Below the pieces are notes generated by a model that did not search any database, was not told the origin of the DNA, and was given only the letters and a program-made list of their open reading frames with translations. The translations under genes and the position numbers were made by a program. From IMG/VR virus record IMGVR_UViG_3300046472_000494, positions 1 to 52,534 of that record: a DNA stretch of 52,534 nucleotides, one strand, 5' to 3'. Origin of the DNA: a virus. Positions 32,601 through 40,537 of the stretch are shown one piece after another; within the stretch, counting starts at the first letter, position 1, and every line of letters starts with the position of its first letter.

Positions 32601-33956
32601 TTGCCGTTCCGCGCGCTTTCCGCTGCCGACGCCTTCTTCCGCACCATGAACGAGCGCGGCGAGGCCTATTCGCTCGCCACCCGCCAGGCTACGGCCGAGG
32701 GCTTCAATCCGACCTCCCGCGAATTCATGGAGCGCGTCGCGCGAATCGTCGCCGAGCCCACGCGGCAGATGCAGGACCAGATCGATGCGGCGGGCCTGCG
32801 CTTCACGTTCAACACGCCGCTAGGCGACTTCGGCCGCAGCGTCCAGAGCGCCATACGCAAGGGACACCTCGAGTGGGCGATCCCCTTCGTGCGCACGCCG
32901 ACGAACATCCTGAAGGAAATGCTGCGCCTCACGCCGGCGGCACCCGCACTCGGAGAGTGGCAGGCAGCGTTCAAGGAAGGAGGTGCTGCTCGCGACCAGG
33001 CGTTCGCCGAGATGGCCGTCGGCACGAGCCTCATGGCGGCGACCGCGGCGCTCACCTTCTCCGGCGCCATCACCGGCGCGGGCAGCCCCGACACCGGCAA
33101 GCGGCGCGTGAAGCAGGCCGCAGGATGGCAGCCGTACAGCGTGAAGATCGGCGACAAGTACTACAGCTACCAGCGGCTGCAGCCCATCGGCACGCTGGTG
33201 GGGCTTGCGGCCGACTTGGCCGAGACGTGGGACCACGTGACGGACGGCGAAGCGGACAAGGCGCCGAAGATGCTGGCGACCGCCTTCGCCAACGCCGTCA
33301 CGAACCAGACCTTCCTGCAGGGCATCACCACGCTCGTGAACGCCGTGAGCGACCCCACGCGCTTCGGCCCGCGCTTCCTGCAAAGCTACGCGGGCTCCAT
33401 TGTGCCGGGCATCGTGGCGCAGACAGCGCAGATGACGGATCCCGTCGTGCGCCAGGTGGACAGCATGCTCGACGCCATCAAGTCGCGCCTGCCCATCGAA
33501 CGCGAGACGCTCCTGCCGCAGCGCGACGTCTTCGGCGCTCCGGTGGAAACAAAGGAGCGGCTGGGAGGGCTATCGCCCATCACCGAGTCCAGGGAATCGA
33601 CCGACAAGGTGCGTTCCGAGGCTGCGCGCCTGGACGTGAGCGCCGCCGACGCGCCGAAGAAGACGCACGTGGGCCGTGGGAGCGGACGCCTGGGCGACGT
33701 GGAGCTCACGCCCGAGCAGCGCGACACGTTCCAGAAAGTCGGCGGCGAGCTCGCGCACGACATCCTCGCCCCGGTCGTGAACTCGCCCGGGTGGGATGAC
33801 ATCCCCGACCTGATACAGCGGCGCGTCTACGCGAAGGCGTTCGCGATGGCGCACAGGCACGCCGCGATCGTGGCGCTGCCGCCCGAGCAGCGCGCCTCGG
33901 CCATCGAGCAGATCACGGAGAAGATCCGCACCGAGCTCGAACCTGAAACCGAATAG
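29667..33956 (+). CDS. polyvalent ejection protein with GNAT and ADP-ribosyltransferase domains
   Basis: A 1,429-residue protein. The N-terminus (to about 280) has Gly/Ala-rich membrane-like segments. Residues about 373-455 read as a GNAT domain (VVEGAKGRGIGEDMVRFM acetyl-CoA loop, then SPGFVKIQKKV). Residues about 482-630 read as an ART/polyvalent-type ADP-ribosyltransferase: RAYHGTTTEFGD, GPHFGSTETANQFAV, KGYDSIIYKNESEGGGDSYI, ALKPDEQVKSAF. The remainder is helical ejection-protein sequence with another hydrophobic stretch near 1110-1135. DNA between about 30,500 and 31,560 is less GC3-biased than its flanks, suggesting inserted effector modules. It would be injected with the genome and could modify host proteins at once. 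Confidence 0.78.
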   Translation: MGAFDDLIPSNAAPANAPRPGLFGDLIPQQRQASGILESLQAGYQGSATGLIARAALPDVVLDPSHAKWYERALSAGAGMLADLPEMIAGAVAGGAGGGALGGAVASVPGAAVGSVLGAGAGSFALPAAIRESYTQALTRGDITSASDFLDRARIVLQSAGKEGLVGALTFGAGGAAARTVGKVVAPAIGETLSVPAARSIIGTASSAAELGTMVVAPAALEGKLPEPEDFLNAAIVLGGMKGAGHVAGKLREVYAKAGVPPEKVVADAQRDPSIRDDLLDRTPNSGLERAAANNTFVYETLYPSYGNRMGFPQREGTPVEKLFSNFANTPKPPGMTDEAWAGKQADFRQAMFERANQDPRAFTNDDVATSTVPMGDDLTVRVDAAASGNTRVQVLDGETVVGAAHIQRGMMDSIAVVEGAKGRGIGEDMVRFMRDQKIANVAEVPDRSPGFVKIQKKVLSEPPKESEPAAPSTGEGEPPPGTSRAYHGTTTEFGDQYVGTGLGPHFGSTETANQFAVEGEGGHVRPVDLTFNNPLRLPDGSWEEPFGVMKKLQDAGIISEAEAAEFTNQFFKGRANTEAENKAAFDFLKAKIEEKGYDSIIYKNESEGGGDSYIALKPDEQVKSAFAAKADEIPRAYQPAAAEERGRQIVPGEKAYDVSTSPFAQEVPQLPGEPAQPTHVNYNYINSPEDTKLALVRISEVYEAEIQEQRRGTVDWAATSAEAARMVNDAIGGTDPQLLLPREPGTPAGAAEILARKQMVVGAAEAMMGARDELLAKGANASAEDHLAFLASIERLAMIQAEFLGARAEAGRALNILKNTAMDAERVRQIQDLIERFGKDPAKLAEMMKEIDTVEGAAKMAREIARATTWEKIVFAWKAGLVSGPITQIANIMGNTTFLAVRPIVDSVAAAFGVVRGAPADRVTAMEPAARIFGNLQGVMDAAKVAAAEFRMGEDTLGKSENYQAQPIGGAAGEVIGLPFRALSAADAFFRTMNERGEAYSLATRQATAEGFNPTSREFMERVARIVAEPTRQMQDQIDAAGLRFTFNTPLGDFGRSVQSAIRKGHLEWAIPFVRTPTNILKEMLRLTPAAPALGEWQAAFKEGGAARDQAFAEMAVGTSLMAATAALTFSGAITGAGSPDTGKRRVKQAAGWQPYSVKIGDKYYSYQRLQPIGTLVGLAADLAETWDHVTDGEADKAPKMLATAFANAVTNQTFLQGITTLVNAVSDPTRFGPRFLQSYAGSIVPGIVAQTAQMTDPVVRQVDSMLDAIKSRLPIERETLLPQRDVFGAPVETKERLGGLSPITESRESTDKVRSEAARLDVSAADAPKKTHVGRGSGRLGDVELTPEQRDTFQKVGGELAHDILAPVVNSPGWDDIPDLIQRRVYAKAFAMAHRHAAIVALPPEQRASAIEQITEKIRTELEPETE

Positions 33957-33968
33957 ACGGAGACGAAC

Positions 33969-36299
33969 ATGCCCGCGACCGTGACCGACCGCCTCAATGG
34001 CCTCACCACCAGCGTCGCCGTGAAGCCCCCGTGCGTTGCCGCCACGACCGCGCCGGTCGCACTCGCCGGCCTGCAGATCGTGGGCGGCGTGGCACTCGCC
34101 GAGGGCGACCGCGTGCTCGTGAAGGACCAGGCCGACACGCGCGTGAACGGCATCTACATCGCGAGCACGAGCTCGTGGCAGCGCTCGGAGGACTTCGACG
34201 GCCAGCGCGACGTCGTGAACGGCACCATCGTGATCGTGGTGTCGGCGTCGGGCCTGGGCTCGCAATACCGTGTGATCGCCGTGGATCCCGTGGTGATCGG
34301 TACCTCGAGCATCACGTTCACGCTGTCGGCCTTCGCCGTGGTCGATTCCTCGAACGTGAACTTCCTGCAGGCCGGCAACGGCGCGGTGCTGCGCACCATG
34401 CAGTCGAAGATGCGCGAGGAGTTCTCGGTGACGGACTTCTTCTCCGTGGGCGACGGCATCGCAGATGACAGTGCGCGAATCCAGAATGCGGCCGATGCCG
34501 CATCGGCGCGCGCCTCGGGCAGCGAGCTCGCCAACAAGCGGCGCGTGCTGCTGCGTTTCCCGGCGAACTACACCTTCCTCTCCTCCCTCGGCATCCGCGT
34601 GGGCGAGAACGTCGATGTCCTGATGGAAAGTCCGCTCATCGTCTCGGGCGCGGCCGGGGTCGCCATCTCCGGCATGACCATCGGCGGCAACAACATGACG
34701 CACCACGGCCGCTACGTGCTCGACGTGCGCCGCGCCACGCAATCCAACTGGTCTACCTCGGCCGATGTGGGCATCGTGCTCACGAACATCGCCTCGAGCG
34801 ACATCGAGATCCGCCGCTCGCAGGGCTTCTGCGTGGGCGCGCAGGGCCTCGGCAACAACAATGGCTTCACGTTGAACCACATCTTCCTCGGCGAGCTCCG
34901 CGGCGCCAAGTACGGCCTCGAGTTGATCGGCGTCGGCACCGGCTACGCGAACGGCAACAACGTCTTCGGCGGCGAGATCGCGGTGGCGTCCGGCGAGGGT
35001 GTCAACGGCCAGTCGCGCTACGGCATCCACATCACCAGCACGGGGAGCAACGGCAGCAACACGAACCAGTTCTTCGGCACGTCGTGCGAGCTCGGGCTCG
35101 TGAACGCGCAGAACGGCAACCCGGCGGCCGAGGCGATTCCGGTTCTCATCGATGCCGCCAACTGCTCGTGGAATAGGGGCTACGGCATCAGGAGCGAGGG
35201 CAACAGCGACACGTTCCTCAAGGTCGTGGGCGACAGCTATCGCAACTTCTTCCAATCGTCCTTCTCCACGCGCGGCAACGCGTTCCCCAGCATTGCGAAC
35301 GCAGGCTTGGTCGACACGTCGAAATTCCAGCTGAACAACGTCACGTCCTACCTGGACGAGCTCATGGCGCGCTCGTACGAGGTGTTCAATTCAGGCGACC
35401 TCGGCAAGCGCATCAACCAGTACGACGGCGCCAACCTCTACACCATCGACGGATTCGACACGGCGAATTCCACCTTCGCGCTGGCACCCGCCCAGCCGGG
35501 TGTCACGCGCGGCGACGACAACGTGATCGTCTTCAGCACCTCGGCGAGCCTGGTGCGCTTCCTCGACACGCGCGTGAACAAGCGCTTCATCGCGTTCTTC
35601 GACACGGGCGGCACCGGCAACCTCGTGGACTTCGCCGTGAAGCCGTTCGCGGCCGACGGCTCGCTGCTCGCTGACAACCCCACGCCCGCGCACGTGTACG
35701 GCGAGGATCTCAACGTCTTCACGTGGAATTCGGGCGTGCTGGGGGGCTCCTATTTCTCGAACGGCGCCGGCGCCTACGCGTTCATTTATTTCGTGGTCGA
35801 TGCACTCACCCAGCGCACGGCCTTTTGCTACCAGGCCTTCGCAGGCTATACCTTGAAGAGCCTGCGCATCTACGCGCTCGACTATCCGTGCTCGAGCTTG
35901 ATGCTCACGCGCGAGCGCGAGTTCGAGGGGCTGATGATCGCGACCGCAATGCCGAATCAGCTCAATTTCAAGGTCGGCGATCGCGTCTACAACCACACGC
36001 CCGCCGCGGCGGGCACCGAGGGCTGGATCTGCACGACCTCGGGGACATTCAGCACGTCGCCGCTCTCCGGCGTCACCGCCAACACGACGACGGGCTCGGT
36101 CGCCGTCACGGTGAACACGTCCTCGAACTTGAAGGTGGGCATGTTCATCACCATCGCGGGGGTGCCGGGTGTCAAGCGCATCGTCGGCAAGAGCGGGCTC
36201 AACATCACGATCGACACGCCCGCGAACGCCTCGTTCAGCGGCGTGGCCGTCGCCTACCAGGTACCAGTGCTCAAGACATTCGGGACGATCGCGGCCTAG
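33969..36299 (+). CDS. tailspike with beta-helix domain
   Basis: A 776-residue receptor-binding protein. The N-terminal ~135 residues form a particle-binding part (LAEGDRVLVKDQADTRVNGI, a motif of phage fibre heads). SVTDFFSVGDGIADDSARIQ near residue 155 marks the start of a pectate-lyase-like right-handed beta-helix, the fold of spikes that cut capsule or O-antigen. Long Asn/Gly-rich repeats follow (GNNVFGGEIAV, NGSNTNQFFGTSCELG). A C-terminal Thr/Val-rich knob completes it. The ribosome site is GGAGACG. It defines host range and probably digests a surface glycan. Confidence 0.85.
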   Translation: MPATVTDRLNGLTTSVAVKPPCVAATTAPVALAGLQIVGGVALAEGDRVLVKDQADTRVNGIYIASTSSWQRSEDFDGQRDVVNGTIVIVVSASGLGSQYRVIAVDPVVIGTSSITFTLSAFAVVDSSNVNFLQAGNGAVLRTMQSKMREEFSVTDFFSVGDGIADDSARIQNAADAASARASGSELANKRRVLLRFPANYTFLSSLGIRVGENVDVLMESPLIVSGAAGVAISGMTIGGNNMTHHGRYVLDVRRATQSNWSTSADVGIVLTNIASSDIEIRRSQGFCVGAQGLGNNNGFTLNHIFLGELRGAKYGLELIGVGTGYANGNNVFGGEIAVASGEGVNGQSRYGIHITSTGSNGSNTNQFFGTSCELGLVNAQNGNPAAEAIPVLIDAANCSWNRGYGIRSEGNSDTFLKVVGDSYRNFFQSSFSTRGNAFPSIANAGLVDTSKFQLNNVTSYLDELMARSYEVFNSGDLGKRINQYDGANLYTIDGFDTANSTFALAPAQPGVTRGDDNVIVFSTSASLVRFLDTRVNKRFIAFFDTGGTGNLVDFAVKPFAADGSLLADNPTPAHVYGEDLNVFTWNSGVLGGSYFSNGAGAYAFIYFVVDALTQRTAFCYQAFAGYTLKSLRIYALDYPCSSLMLTREREFEGLMIATAMPNQLNFKVGDRVYNHTPAAAGTEGWICTTSGTFSTSPLSGVTANTTTGSVAVTVNTSSNLKVGMFITIAGVPGVKRIVGKSGLNITIDTPANASFSGVAVAYQVPVLKTFGTIAA

Positions 36300-36625
36300 T
36301 TGAGCCGCCTCTTGTCGTCGGGGCTGCGGTAGGGGTCGTCGCTGTCGCCCAGGTCCGGGCGCTCCTGGAAGCCGCGCAGGAGGAACCGGCGCGCCTCGCT
36401 GATCGCGCCCTGGTCCAGGAGCCTCTTCAGCGTCTCGATGCCGGGGCTGTCCTCGAAGCAGAAGTAGGCGCTGCGCAGCCTGAGATTCGGCCACGGCGGC
36501 GGCATCTTGTCCATCTGGAAGATGGCCGGATCGTGCCGGCGCATCCGCTCGATCGTCGACTCGTCGGCGATCACGACCAGGTCGTATTCGTGCGGGCTCA
36601 CCTGCACGGGCATGCAATGGAGCAT
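36296..36625 (-). CDS. hypothetical protein convergent with tailspike
   Basis: A 109-residue protein from ATG 36625, with CAGGAG nine bases upstream. The frame stays open to 36829, but that extension reads through the tRNA gene and is surely untranslated. The product (LVVIADESTIERMRRHDPAIF, LRLRSAYFCFEDSPGIETL) is mixed alpha/beta and ends in a charged tail. Its stop overlaps the tailspike stop by four bases on the other strand. No family is recognised. Confidence 0.6.
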   Translation of the reverse strand: MLHCMPVQVSPHEYDLVVIADESTIERMRRHDPAIFQMDKMPPPWPNLRLRSAYFCFEDSPGIETLKRLLDQGAISEARRFLLRGFQERPDLGDSDDPYRSPDDKRRLN

Positions 36626-36741
36626 GTCGTCGGACTCCTGCAATCGGGTGGGGTGCGCCACGCGAAATTGTGCTCGATGCAGGGTAAATCGTACCTGCGA
36701 TGGGGAGCGTGCGGCTATTGCCCGAATGGGCATTGCGAGGG

Positions 36742-36816
36742 TGGTGGGCCCTGCTGGTATCGAACCAGCGACCTCTTCCGTGTGAAGGAAGCGCTCTACC
36801 ACTGAGCTAAGGGCCC
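36742..36816 (-). tRNA. tRNA-Val (CAC anticodon)
   Basis: Full cloverleaf on the minus strand, 75 nt with an encoded CCA. Acceptor GGGCCCT/AGGGCCC, D stem GCTC/GAGC with loop AGTGGTA, anticodon stem CTTCC/GGAAG around TTCACAC (anticodon CAC), T stem GCTGG/CCAGC with loop TTCGATA, discriminator A. It reads GUG, a major Val codon here. It lies next to the integrase, so it may be a phage tRNA or part of the attachment site. Confidence 0.9.
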
Positions 36817-36832
36817 CGCTTTCATGCACCGG

Positions 36833-37082
36833 ACTTCCATACTACTTCCATACTTCCGGCGCTTGTGCTGCTAACTTCTTGGTTTTATTGGCGCTTTATT
36901 TTCGCCGAATTGCTGTGTGAAGGCGCGATAACCGGTATAATCTGTCCATGTGTGGATACGGGCGTCCATGGGTGATGTAGAGTAATCAAGGATTTAACAT
37001 AAAACGTGTCACCCGCGTCCATCGGAATCCACGACCGGCTAGTTTCATACTCACTTTCATACTCGGCGGCGACTTTCATACT
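36833..37082 (+). promoter_or_regulatory. attP-like region with five iterons and int promoter box
   Basis: Five same-direction copies of ASTTYCATACT: two in tandem at 36833-36843 and 36844-36854, three at 37041-37051, 37053-37063 and 37072-37082. They flank an AT-rich 185-base centre and look like arm-type integrase or Xis sites. A perfect TATAAT sits at 36936-36941 with a weak -35. GTCCATG-type 7-mers recur three times in the centre. GGCGGCGA and TCGCCGCC around the last iteron form a hairpin just before int. No ORF above 60 codons is convincing in this 290-base gap. Confidence 0.6.
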
Positions 37083-37107
37083 CGCCGCCTTCGGGGGAGA
37101 AAAACAG

Positions 37108-38307
37108 ATGGCACAGATCCAGTTGAGCAGAGTCGAAAAGCGCGAGGCGCTCGAGCCCCGCCGCGACCCGTACTTCGAGAGCCTCGGCGACGGCCGCAGC
37201 CTGGGCTACCGCGTGATGACGAAGGGCACGAGCGCGGGCAGCTGGATGGCTCGCATCTATCGCGACGGGAAGTACGAGCAGAATCCGCTCGGCGATTACG
37301 CGCAGTTCGAGCCGCGGCAGCGCTACCGCGCCGCGCGGGACGACGCCGAGAAGTGGTTCGCGCACATCGAGAGCGGCGGGGCGCCCAAGTCCGGCACCGT
37401 GGCCGACGCCTGCCGCGCCTACGTCGCGAAGTTGCGCGACCAGGCCGAGGACGGCGAGGAAGAGCAGGACCGGGCCCCGTACAAGGATGCGGAAGGCCGC
37501 TTCACGCGCCTGGTCTACGGCGGTGAGCGCCGGCGCGGCGTCGACGGCAGCAGCGTGTTCAAGCCGGATCCGATCGCGAACATCGAGCTCTCGAAGCTCA
37601 CCAAGGCCCACGTGTCGGCCTGGCGCGCACGCGTGCTGAAGGAGCACACGCCCTCGACATTCAATCGCAATGCGACCGCGCTCAGGGCCGCGTTGAATTG
37701 GGCGAAGGACTGCGGCTTTGTTGCGAGCGACCAGGCCTGGCTCATCCTGCTGAAGGAGATCAAGGGCGCTGGCACGCGCCGTGACCTCTACCTGGACGCG
37801 GCACAGAGGAAGCTCCTCCTCGAGCACGCCGACGCCGAGGTGCGGCCGTTCTTCACGCTGCTCAACATGATTCCGTTCCGGCCTGGCGAGGCGGCAGACC
37901 TCAAGGCGAGCAACTTCAACGCGCGCACGGGCGAGCTCGTCATCGATGGCAAGACGGGAGAGCGCAGGATCCTGCTCGGCGACGCGGCGCAATCATTCTT
38001 CAGGGAGTGCGTGAAGAGCAAGCTGCCGGGCGCCTGGCTCGTGAACCGCGCCAATGGTTCGCAGTGGAAGGCCTGGGACTGGAAGCGCTCGATGGCGCTC
38101 GCCGTGGCGGGTGCGCGCCTGCCGCGCAACACGGTAGCCATGACGCTTCGCCACTCCGTCATCACGGATCTCGTGGTGGGCGGGCTCGACATCTTCCACG
38201 TGGCCAAGATGGCGGGCACGAGCGTGAAGATGATCGAGAACCACTACGGGCACCTGCAGCAGCTGCGATCGAAGGAGGCGCTCGACCGCCTGGCGACCCT
38301 CGCCTAG
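37108..38307 (+). CDS. int: tyrosine-type integrase
   Basis: A 399-residue site-specific recombinase. The start is ATG 37108 after GGGGGAG; the open frame upstream runs through the iterons and is rejected. An N-terminal arm-binding part is followed by a SAM-like core-binding domain (about 150-205) and the catalytic domain. R258 (PFRPGEAADL), K282, R348 (MTLRHSVITDL) and the nucleophile Y380 (MIENHYGHL) are all present. The usual first His of the HxxR box is Met345 and the usual His/Trp position is Thr, variations seen in some proteobacterial phage integrases. It mediates lysogeny at the neighbouring attP. Confidence 0.9.
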   Translation: MAQIQLSRVEKREALEPRRDPYFESLGDGRSLGYRVMTKGTSAGSWMARIYRDGKYEQNPLGDYAQFEPRQRYRAARDDAEKWFAHIESGGAPKSGTVADACRAYVAKLRDQAEDGEEEQDRAPYKDAEGRFTRLVYGGERRRGVDGSSVFKPDPIANIELSKLTKAHVSAWRARVLKEHTPSTFNRNATALRAALNWAKDCGFVASDQAWLILLKEIKGAGTRRDLYLDAAQRKLLLEHADAEVRPFFTLLNMIPFRPGEAADLKASNFNARTGELVIDGKTGERRILLGDAAQSFFRECVKSKLPGAWLVNRANGSQWKAWDWKRSMALAVAGARLPRNTVAMTLRHSVITDLVVGGLDIFHVAKMAGTSVKMIENHYGHLQQLRSKEALDRLATLA

Positions 38308-38558
38308 GTGGTTCCCGCGACTGGCCGCGCCGGGGGTGCGGCCAGCTCCTCCAGCACCTTCACCGGGATCCGGCGCCGGCCGCCGATCGATACCCAGCGC
38401 ACCTCGCCGCTCGCCATCATCAGGTAGAGCTTGGCCCGGCTCACGCTGAGGGCCTTCGCCGCAACCTCCGGCGTCACGACCAGGCGCGGCATGATGTCGA
38501 TGCTGGGCTCGTCGGCGGGTTCCGGCGGTTCCACCCGGATGATCTTCTTCCTCCCCAT
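38304..38558 (-). CDS. excisionase/AlpA-like HTH protein
   Basis: An 84-residue DNA-binding protein with a MerR-like winged helix of the HTH_17 type: VTPEVAAKALSVSRAKLYL, then GEVRWVSIGGRRRIP and VKVLEEL. The same fold is used by Xis and AlpA. The ribosome site is AAGGAGC before ATG 38558. It converges on int (stops overlap by two bases) and lies at the far end of the leftward early operon, the usual place for a directionality factor. Confidence 0.75.
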   Translation of the reverse strand: MGRKKIIRVEPPEPADEPSIDIMPRLVVTPEVAAKALSVSRAKLYLMMASGEVRWVSIGGRRRIPVKVLEELAAPPARPVAGTT

Positions 38559-38559
38559 T

Positions 38560-39003
38560 TCAGGCTCCTTCCAACGGGCGATATTCGTAGTCGCCTTCGA
38601 CGACGACGGCTTCGGTGTCCTTGCACGCGCATTCGAGCCCGATCATCGGATCGGCCACAGGGCGCCAGAAATTGCGTACGACGCCGCCCGGAACGTGGTT
38701 GTCCTCCTCCCACCCGTCGAGGCCGCCGAAGGTCCGCAGGACGAGCTGCGCGAGTTCCTTGGGGCATCGCGCCGGACCGACCGGCCCGAGTGCCGCGATG
38801 CTGACGTGGTACTCGGGGCCGCGGTCGATCCCGTCGGCATCCTTCGACACCTCGACCGCACTGATGACGGATACAGCGAGCTGCAGGTGCTGCCACAGGT
38901 ATCCCTCGAAGCCGAGCATGACTCGCGGCGGAAGCTCGATGGGTCCGATCCATCCGCTGCCACTCGGGCGCAGCGGCTTGATGATGCTTAGATTGGTGTT
39001 CAT
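38560..39003 (-). CDS. hypothetical early protein
   Basis: A 147-residue protein (MNTNLSIIKPLRPSGSGWIG, YHVSIAALGPVGPARCPKEL, WEEDNHVPGGVVRNFWRP). The mixed alpha/beta region with a conserved-looking EYHVSIA strand resembles small phage proteins seen near integrase, but I cannot name a family. It ends one base before the Xis-like gene starts, so the two are probably co-translated. Confidence 0.6.
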   Translation of the reverse strand: MNTNLSIIKPLRPSGSGWIGPIELPPRVMLGFEGYLWQHLQLAVSVISAVEVSKDADGIDRGPEYHVSIAALGPVGPARCPKELAQLVLRTFGGLDGWEEDNHVPGGVVRNFWRPVADPMIGLECACKDTEAVVVEGDYEYRPLEGA

Positions 39004-39034
39004 TACCGCTCCGGTGTGAGGATATAGAGACGGG

Positions 39035-39787
39035 TCATGCGCCGGCGCCCTGGAAGAAGTCGTCGCTCGCGCGCAGCTCGGCGCGGCCCCTGATGAGCTC
39101 GAGCGTGCGCAGGCGGCTCAAGCCATTGTTGAATCCGCCGCCCTCGGCTTCGTAGCCGGCGCGGTTCGCGACCTGCGCCTTGGAGAGCGAGCGCGGGTAG
39201 GACTCGGCGAGCGTCTCGAGGATCTTCCGCTCGCACTTCGACCCCTTCCGCAGCCAATGGTCGAGGAGTGCGCGCCCCGTGGGCAGCGGATCGTACCGGC
39301 CGAGGGCCTTCAGGCCGGCCGCGGTGATGCGCAGCGCGTCGGGCATGCCTTCCAGCCTGCCCGCGGAGCGCAGCGCGCTTATGGCGTTGTTGAAGCCCCC
39401 GCCGGTGGATGAGTACCTGGTGAGGAGAGCGACCTGCGTCTTCGTGCGCCCCTGCCGGTACTGCGCGAGCGCGGTGAGGATGAGGCGCTCGGCCTTGGAG
39501 AGCTGCTCGCCCGGGCCGCGCGCGATGCGCGGGGCAGGAATATGACGCGGCGCTGCCGGAGCTTGCTCGGCTGGTGGCATCTCTACCGCTGCCTCGATCT
39601 CGCGCTGCAACGTGGCACACGCCTGCTGCAGCGAGTGCTGGACAACATGGAGCGTGGCAGAGGCCTCCGCGCGGCCGCGCTCGTAGCCGCGGATCTCGGC
39701 CTCGGCGATCGCGCGGTCGTGCTCCTCCTGGCCGATGCTGTCGCCGGGCGCCTGGTCGAGAATGTGATCGGGTTCTCTCTTGGGCAT
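39035..39787 (-). CDS. tandem winged-helix protein
   Basis: A 250-residue protein. Residues about 97-150 and 183-240 are two copies of the same unit: LSKAERLILTALAQYRQG with TKTQVALLTRYSSTGGGFNN, and CERKILETLAESYPRS with LSKAQVANRAGYEAEGGGFN. Each has a helix-turn-helix followed by the GGGFNN(A/G)xSxLR recognition helix. The first 90 residues are a helical, possibly oligomerising part. The double wing suggests a DNA-binding protein that reads two half-sites. Start ATG 39787; it lies in the leftward early operon. The target is unknown. Confidence 0.65.
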   Translation of the reverse strand: MPKREPDHILDQAPGDSIGQEEHDRAIAEAEIRGYERGRAEASATLHVVQHSLQQACATLQREIEAAVEMPPAEQAPAAPRHIPAPRIARGPGEQLSKAERLILTALAQYRQGRTKTQVALLTRYSSTGGGFNNAISALRSAGRLEGMPDALRITAAGLKALGRYDPLPTGRALLDHWLRKGSKCERKILETLAESYPRSLSKAQVANRAGYEAEGGGFNNGLSRLRTLELIRGRAELRASDDFFQGAGA

Positions 39788-39891
39788 CGCCCGTCGATCG
39801 CACCGTGCAGAGCCCACGGCTCGCCGCAGTTGGCGCACATGGCGGTCATCTTCGGCTCCGGGTTTGGATAGGTTGGCGCGCGCTGGGTCAC
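39583..39891 (-). CDS. zinc-knuckle protein overlapping the winged-helix gene
   Basis: A 102-residue frame from GTG 39891 (GTGA overlap with the upstream stop). The first 40 residues contain a credible finger (MCANCGEPWALHGAIDGRCP). The rest, from about residue 38, overlaps the winged-helix gene in another frame and is Arg/Ser-rich, like a shadow. Either the genes really overlap by about 205 bases, or a frameshift has separated an N-terminal finger from the winged-helix protein. Confidence 0.4.
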   Translation of the reverse strand: MTQRAPTYPNPEPKMTAMCANCGEPWALHGAIDGRCPRENPITFSTRRPATASARRSTTARSPRPRSAATSAAARRPLPRSMLSSTRCSRRVPRCSARSRQR

Positions 39892-40367
39892 GACTGCGAA
39901 CTCCCTTCACGGAGCGCAGCGCGGGCGGCGAGGCAGGAGGGCAGGTCGAGCTTGTCGTGCGGCATCCAAGTCATCCAGTCGCACAGGACGGCATGCAGCA
40001 GCGAGCGGTAGTCCGGTTGCGGCGAGTGCCCTCCACCGAGGCGCTTGAAGTAGGCGTCGATCTCCGCGATGAGCGGGACCATGTTTTCGCCCGTGCCTTC
40101 AAGGTCGCCGACGCCTTGGTAGGCTTCGCGCACTTTTCGCAGCAACTCGTCGGCTGTCCCTTGAGGGAGGGGAGCGCCGGGCGCGGAACCGAAGACCGGA
40201 TTCGTAACGCACAGCTTGCATATCACGCGGCGCTTATGGCCAATGAATCGACTGCCGCATTGGGCACAGGAGCATTCATAATTGCCGTGCGTGAAGTCAT
40301 CGGACCAGTTGTGAGGGTCGCCCGGCACTAAACGGTCTTGCGAAAACGGCTTGCCTGTATCGCTCAT
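39888..40367 (-). CDS. hypothetical zinc-binding early protein
   Basis: A 159-residue protein from ATG 40367 with GGAG nine bases before. Residues about 31-55 hold a finger (CSCAQCGSRFIGHKRRVICKLC). The C-terminal half has helices and HAVLCDWMTWMPHDKL. It overlaps both neighbours (ATGA upstream, GTGA downstream). No family is recognised; it is probably a small host-takeover or DNA-metabolism accessory. Confidence 0.6.
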   Translation of the reverse strand: MSDTGKPFSQDRLVPGDPHNWSDDFTHGNYECSCAQCGSRFIGHKRRVICKLCVTNPVFGSAPGAPLPQGTADELLRKVREAYQGVGDLEGTGENMVPLIAEIDAYFKRLGGGHSPQPDYRSLLHAVLCDWMTWMPHDKLDLPSCLAARAALREGSSQS

Positions 40368-40537
40368 CGCGTGCCACTCCTCTTCGGTTTTAACTCGTTG
40401 CACTTCCGCGCCAGGCGCGCGTCGGAGCATGCGGTGTAGGCGAGCATTTCGGATACCTGCGCGTAGTCGCCCTCCGCGGGTTGTTGTCGGGGTTCATCGT
40501 CTCGCGCAGCATGTGTCGAATGAATTTCACTTTTCAC
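40364..40537 (-). CDS. small hypothetical early protein
   Basis: A 57-residue charged protein from GTG 40537 (MKSEIHSTHAARDDEPRQQ to CNELKPKRSGTR). It overlaps the upstream ORF by 11 bases and the next gene as ATGA. Cys in ACSDARLARKC may bind metal or be structural. Function is unknown. Confidence 0.45.
   Translation of the reverse strand: MKSEIHSTHAARDDEPRQQPAEGDYAQVSEMLAYTACSDARLARKCNELKPKRSGTR

Noticed and set aside
33969-36299. Diversity-generating retroelement as in phage BPP-1
   Set aside because: No reverse transcriptase gene and no template/variable repeat pair with A-specific differences was found near the tailspike.
36626-36829. N-terminal extension of the 109-residue ORF
   Set aside because: It would translate through the tRNA-Val gene; the ATG at 36625 has a proper ribosome site.
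36833-37082. Iterons as a CRISPR array
   Set aside because: Units are 11 bases with spacers of 0 to 8 bases within each cluster, no cas gene, and a typical integrase context.
37065-37090. Terminator just before int
   Set aside because: The GGCGGCGA/TCGCCGCC hairpin has no T tract and is followed directly by the int ribosome site.
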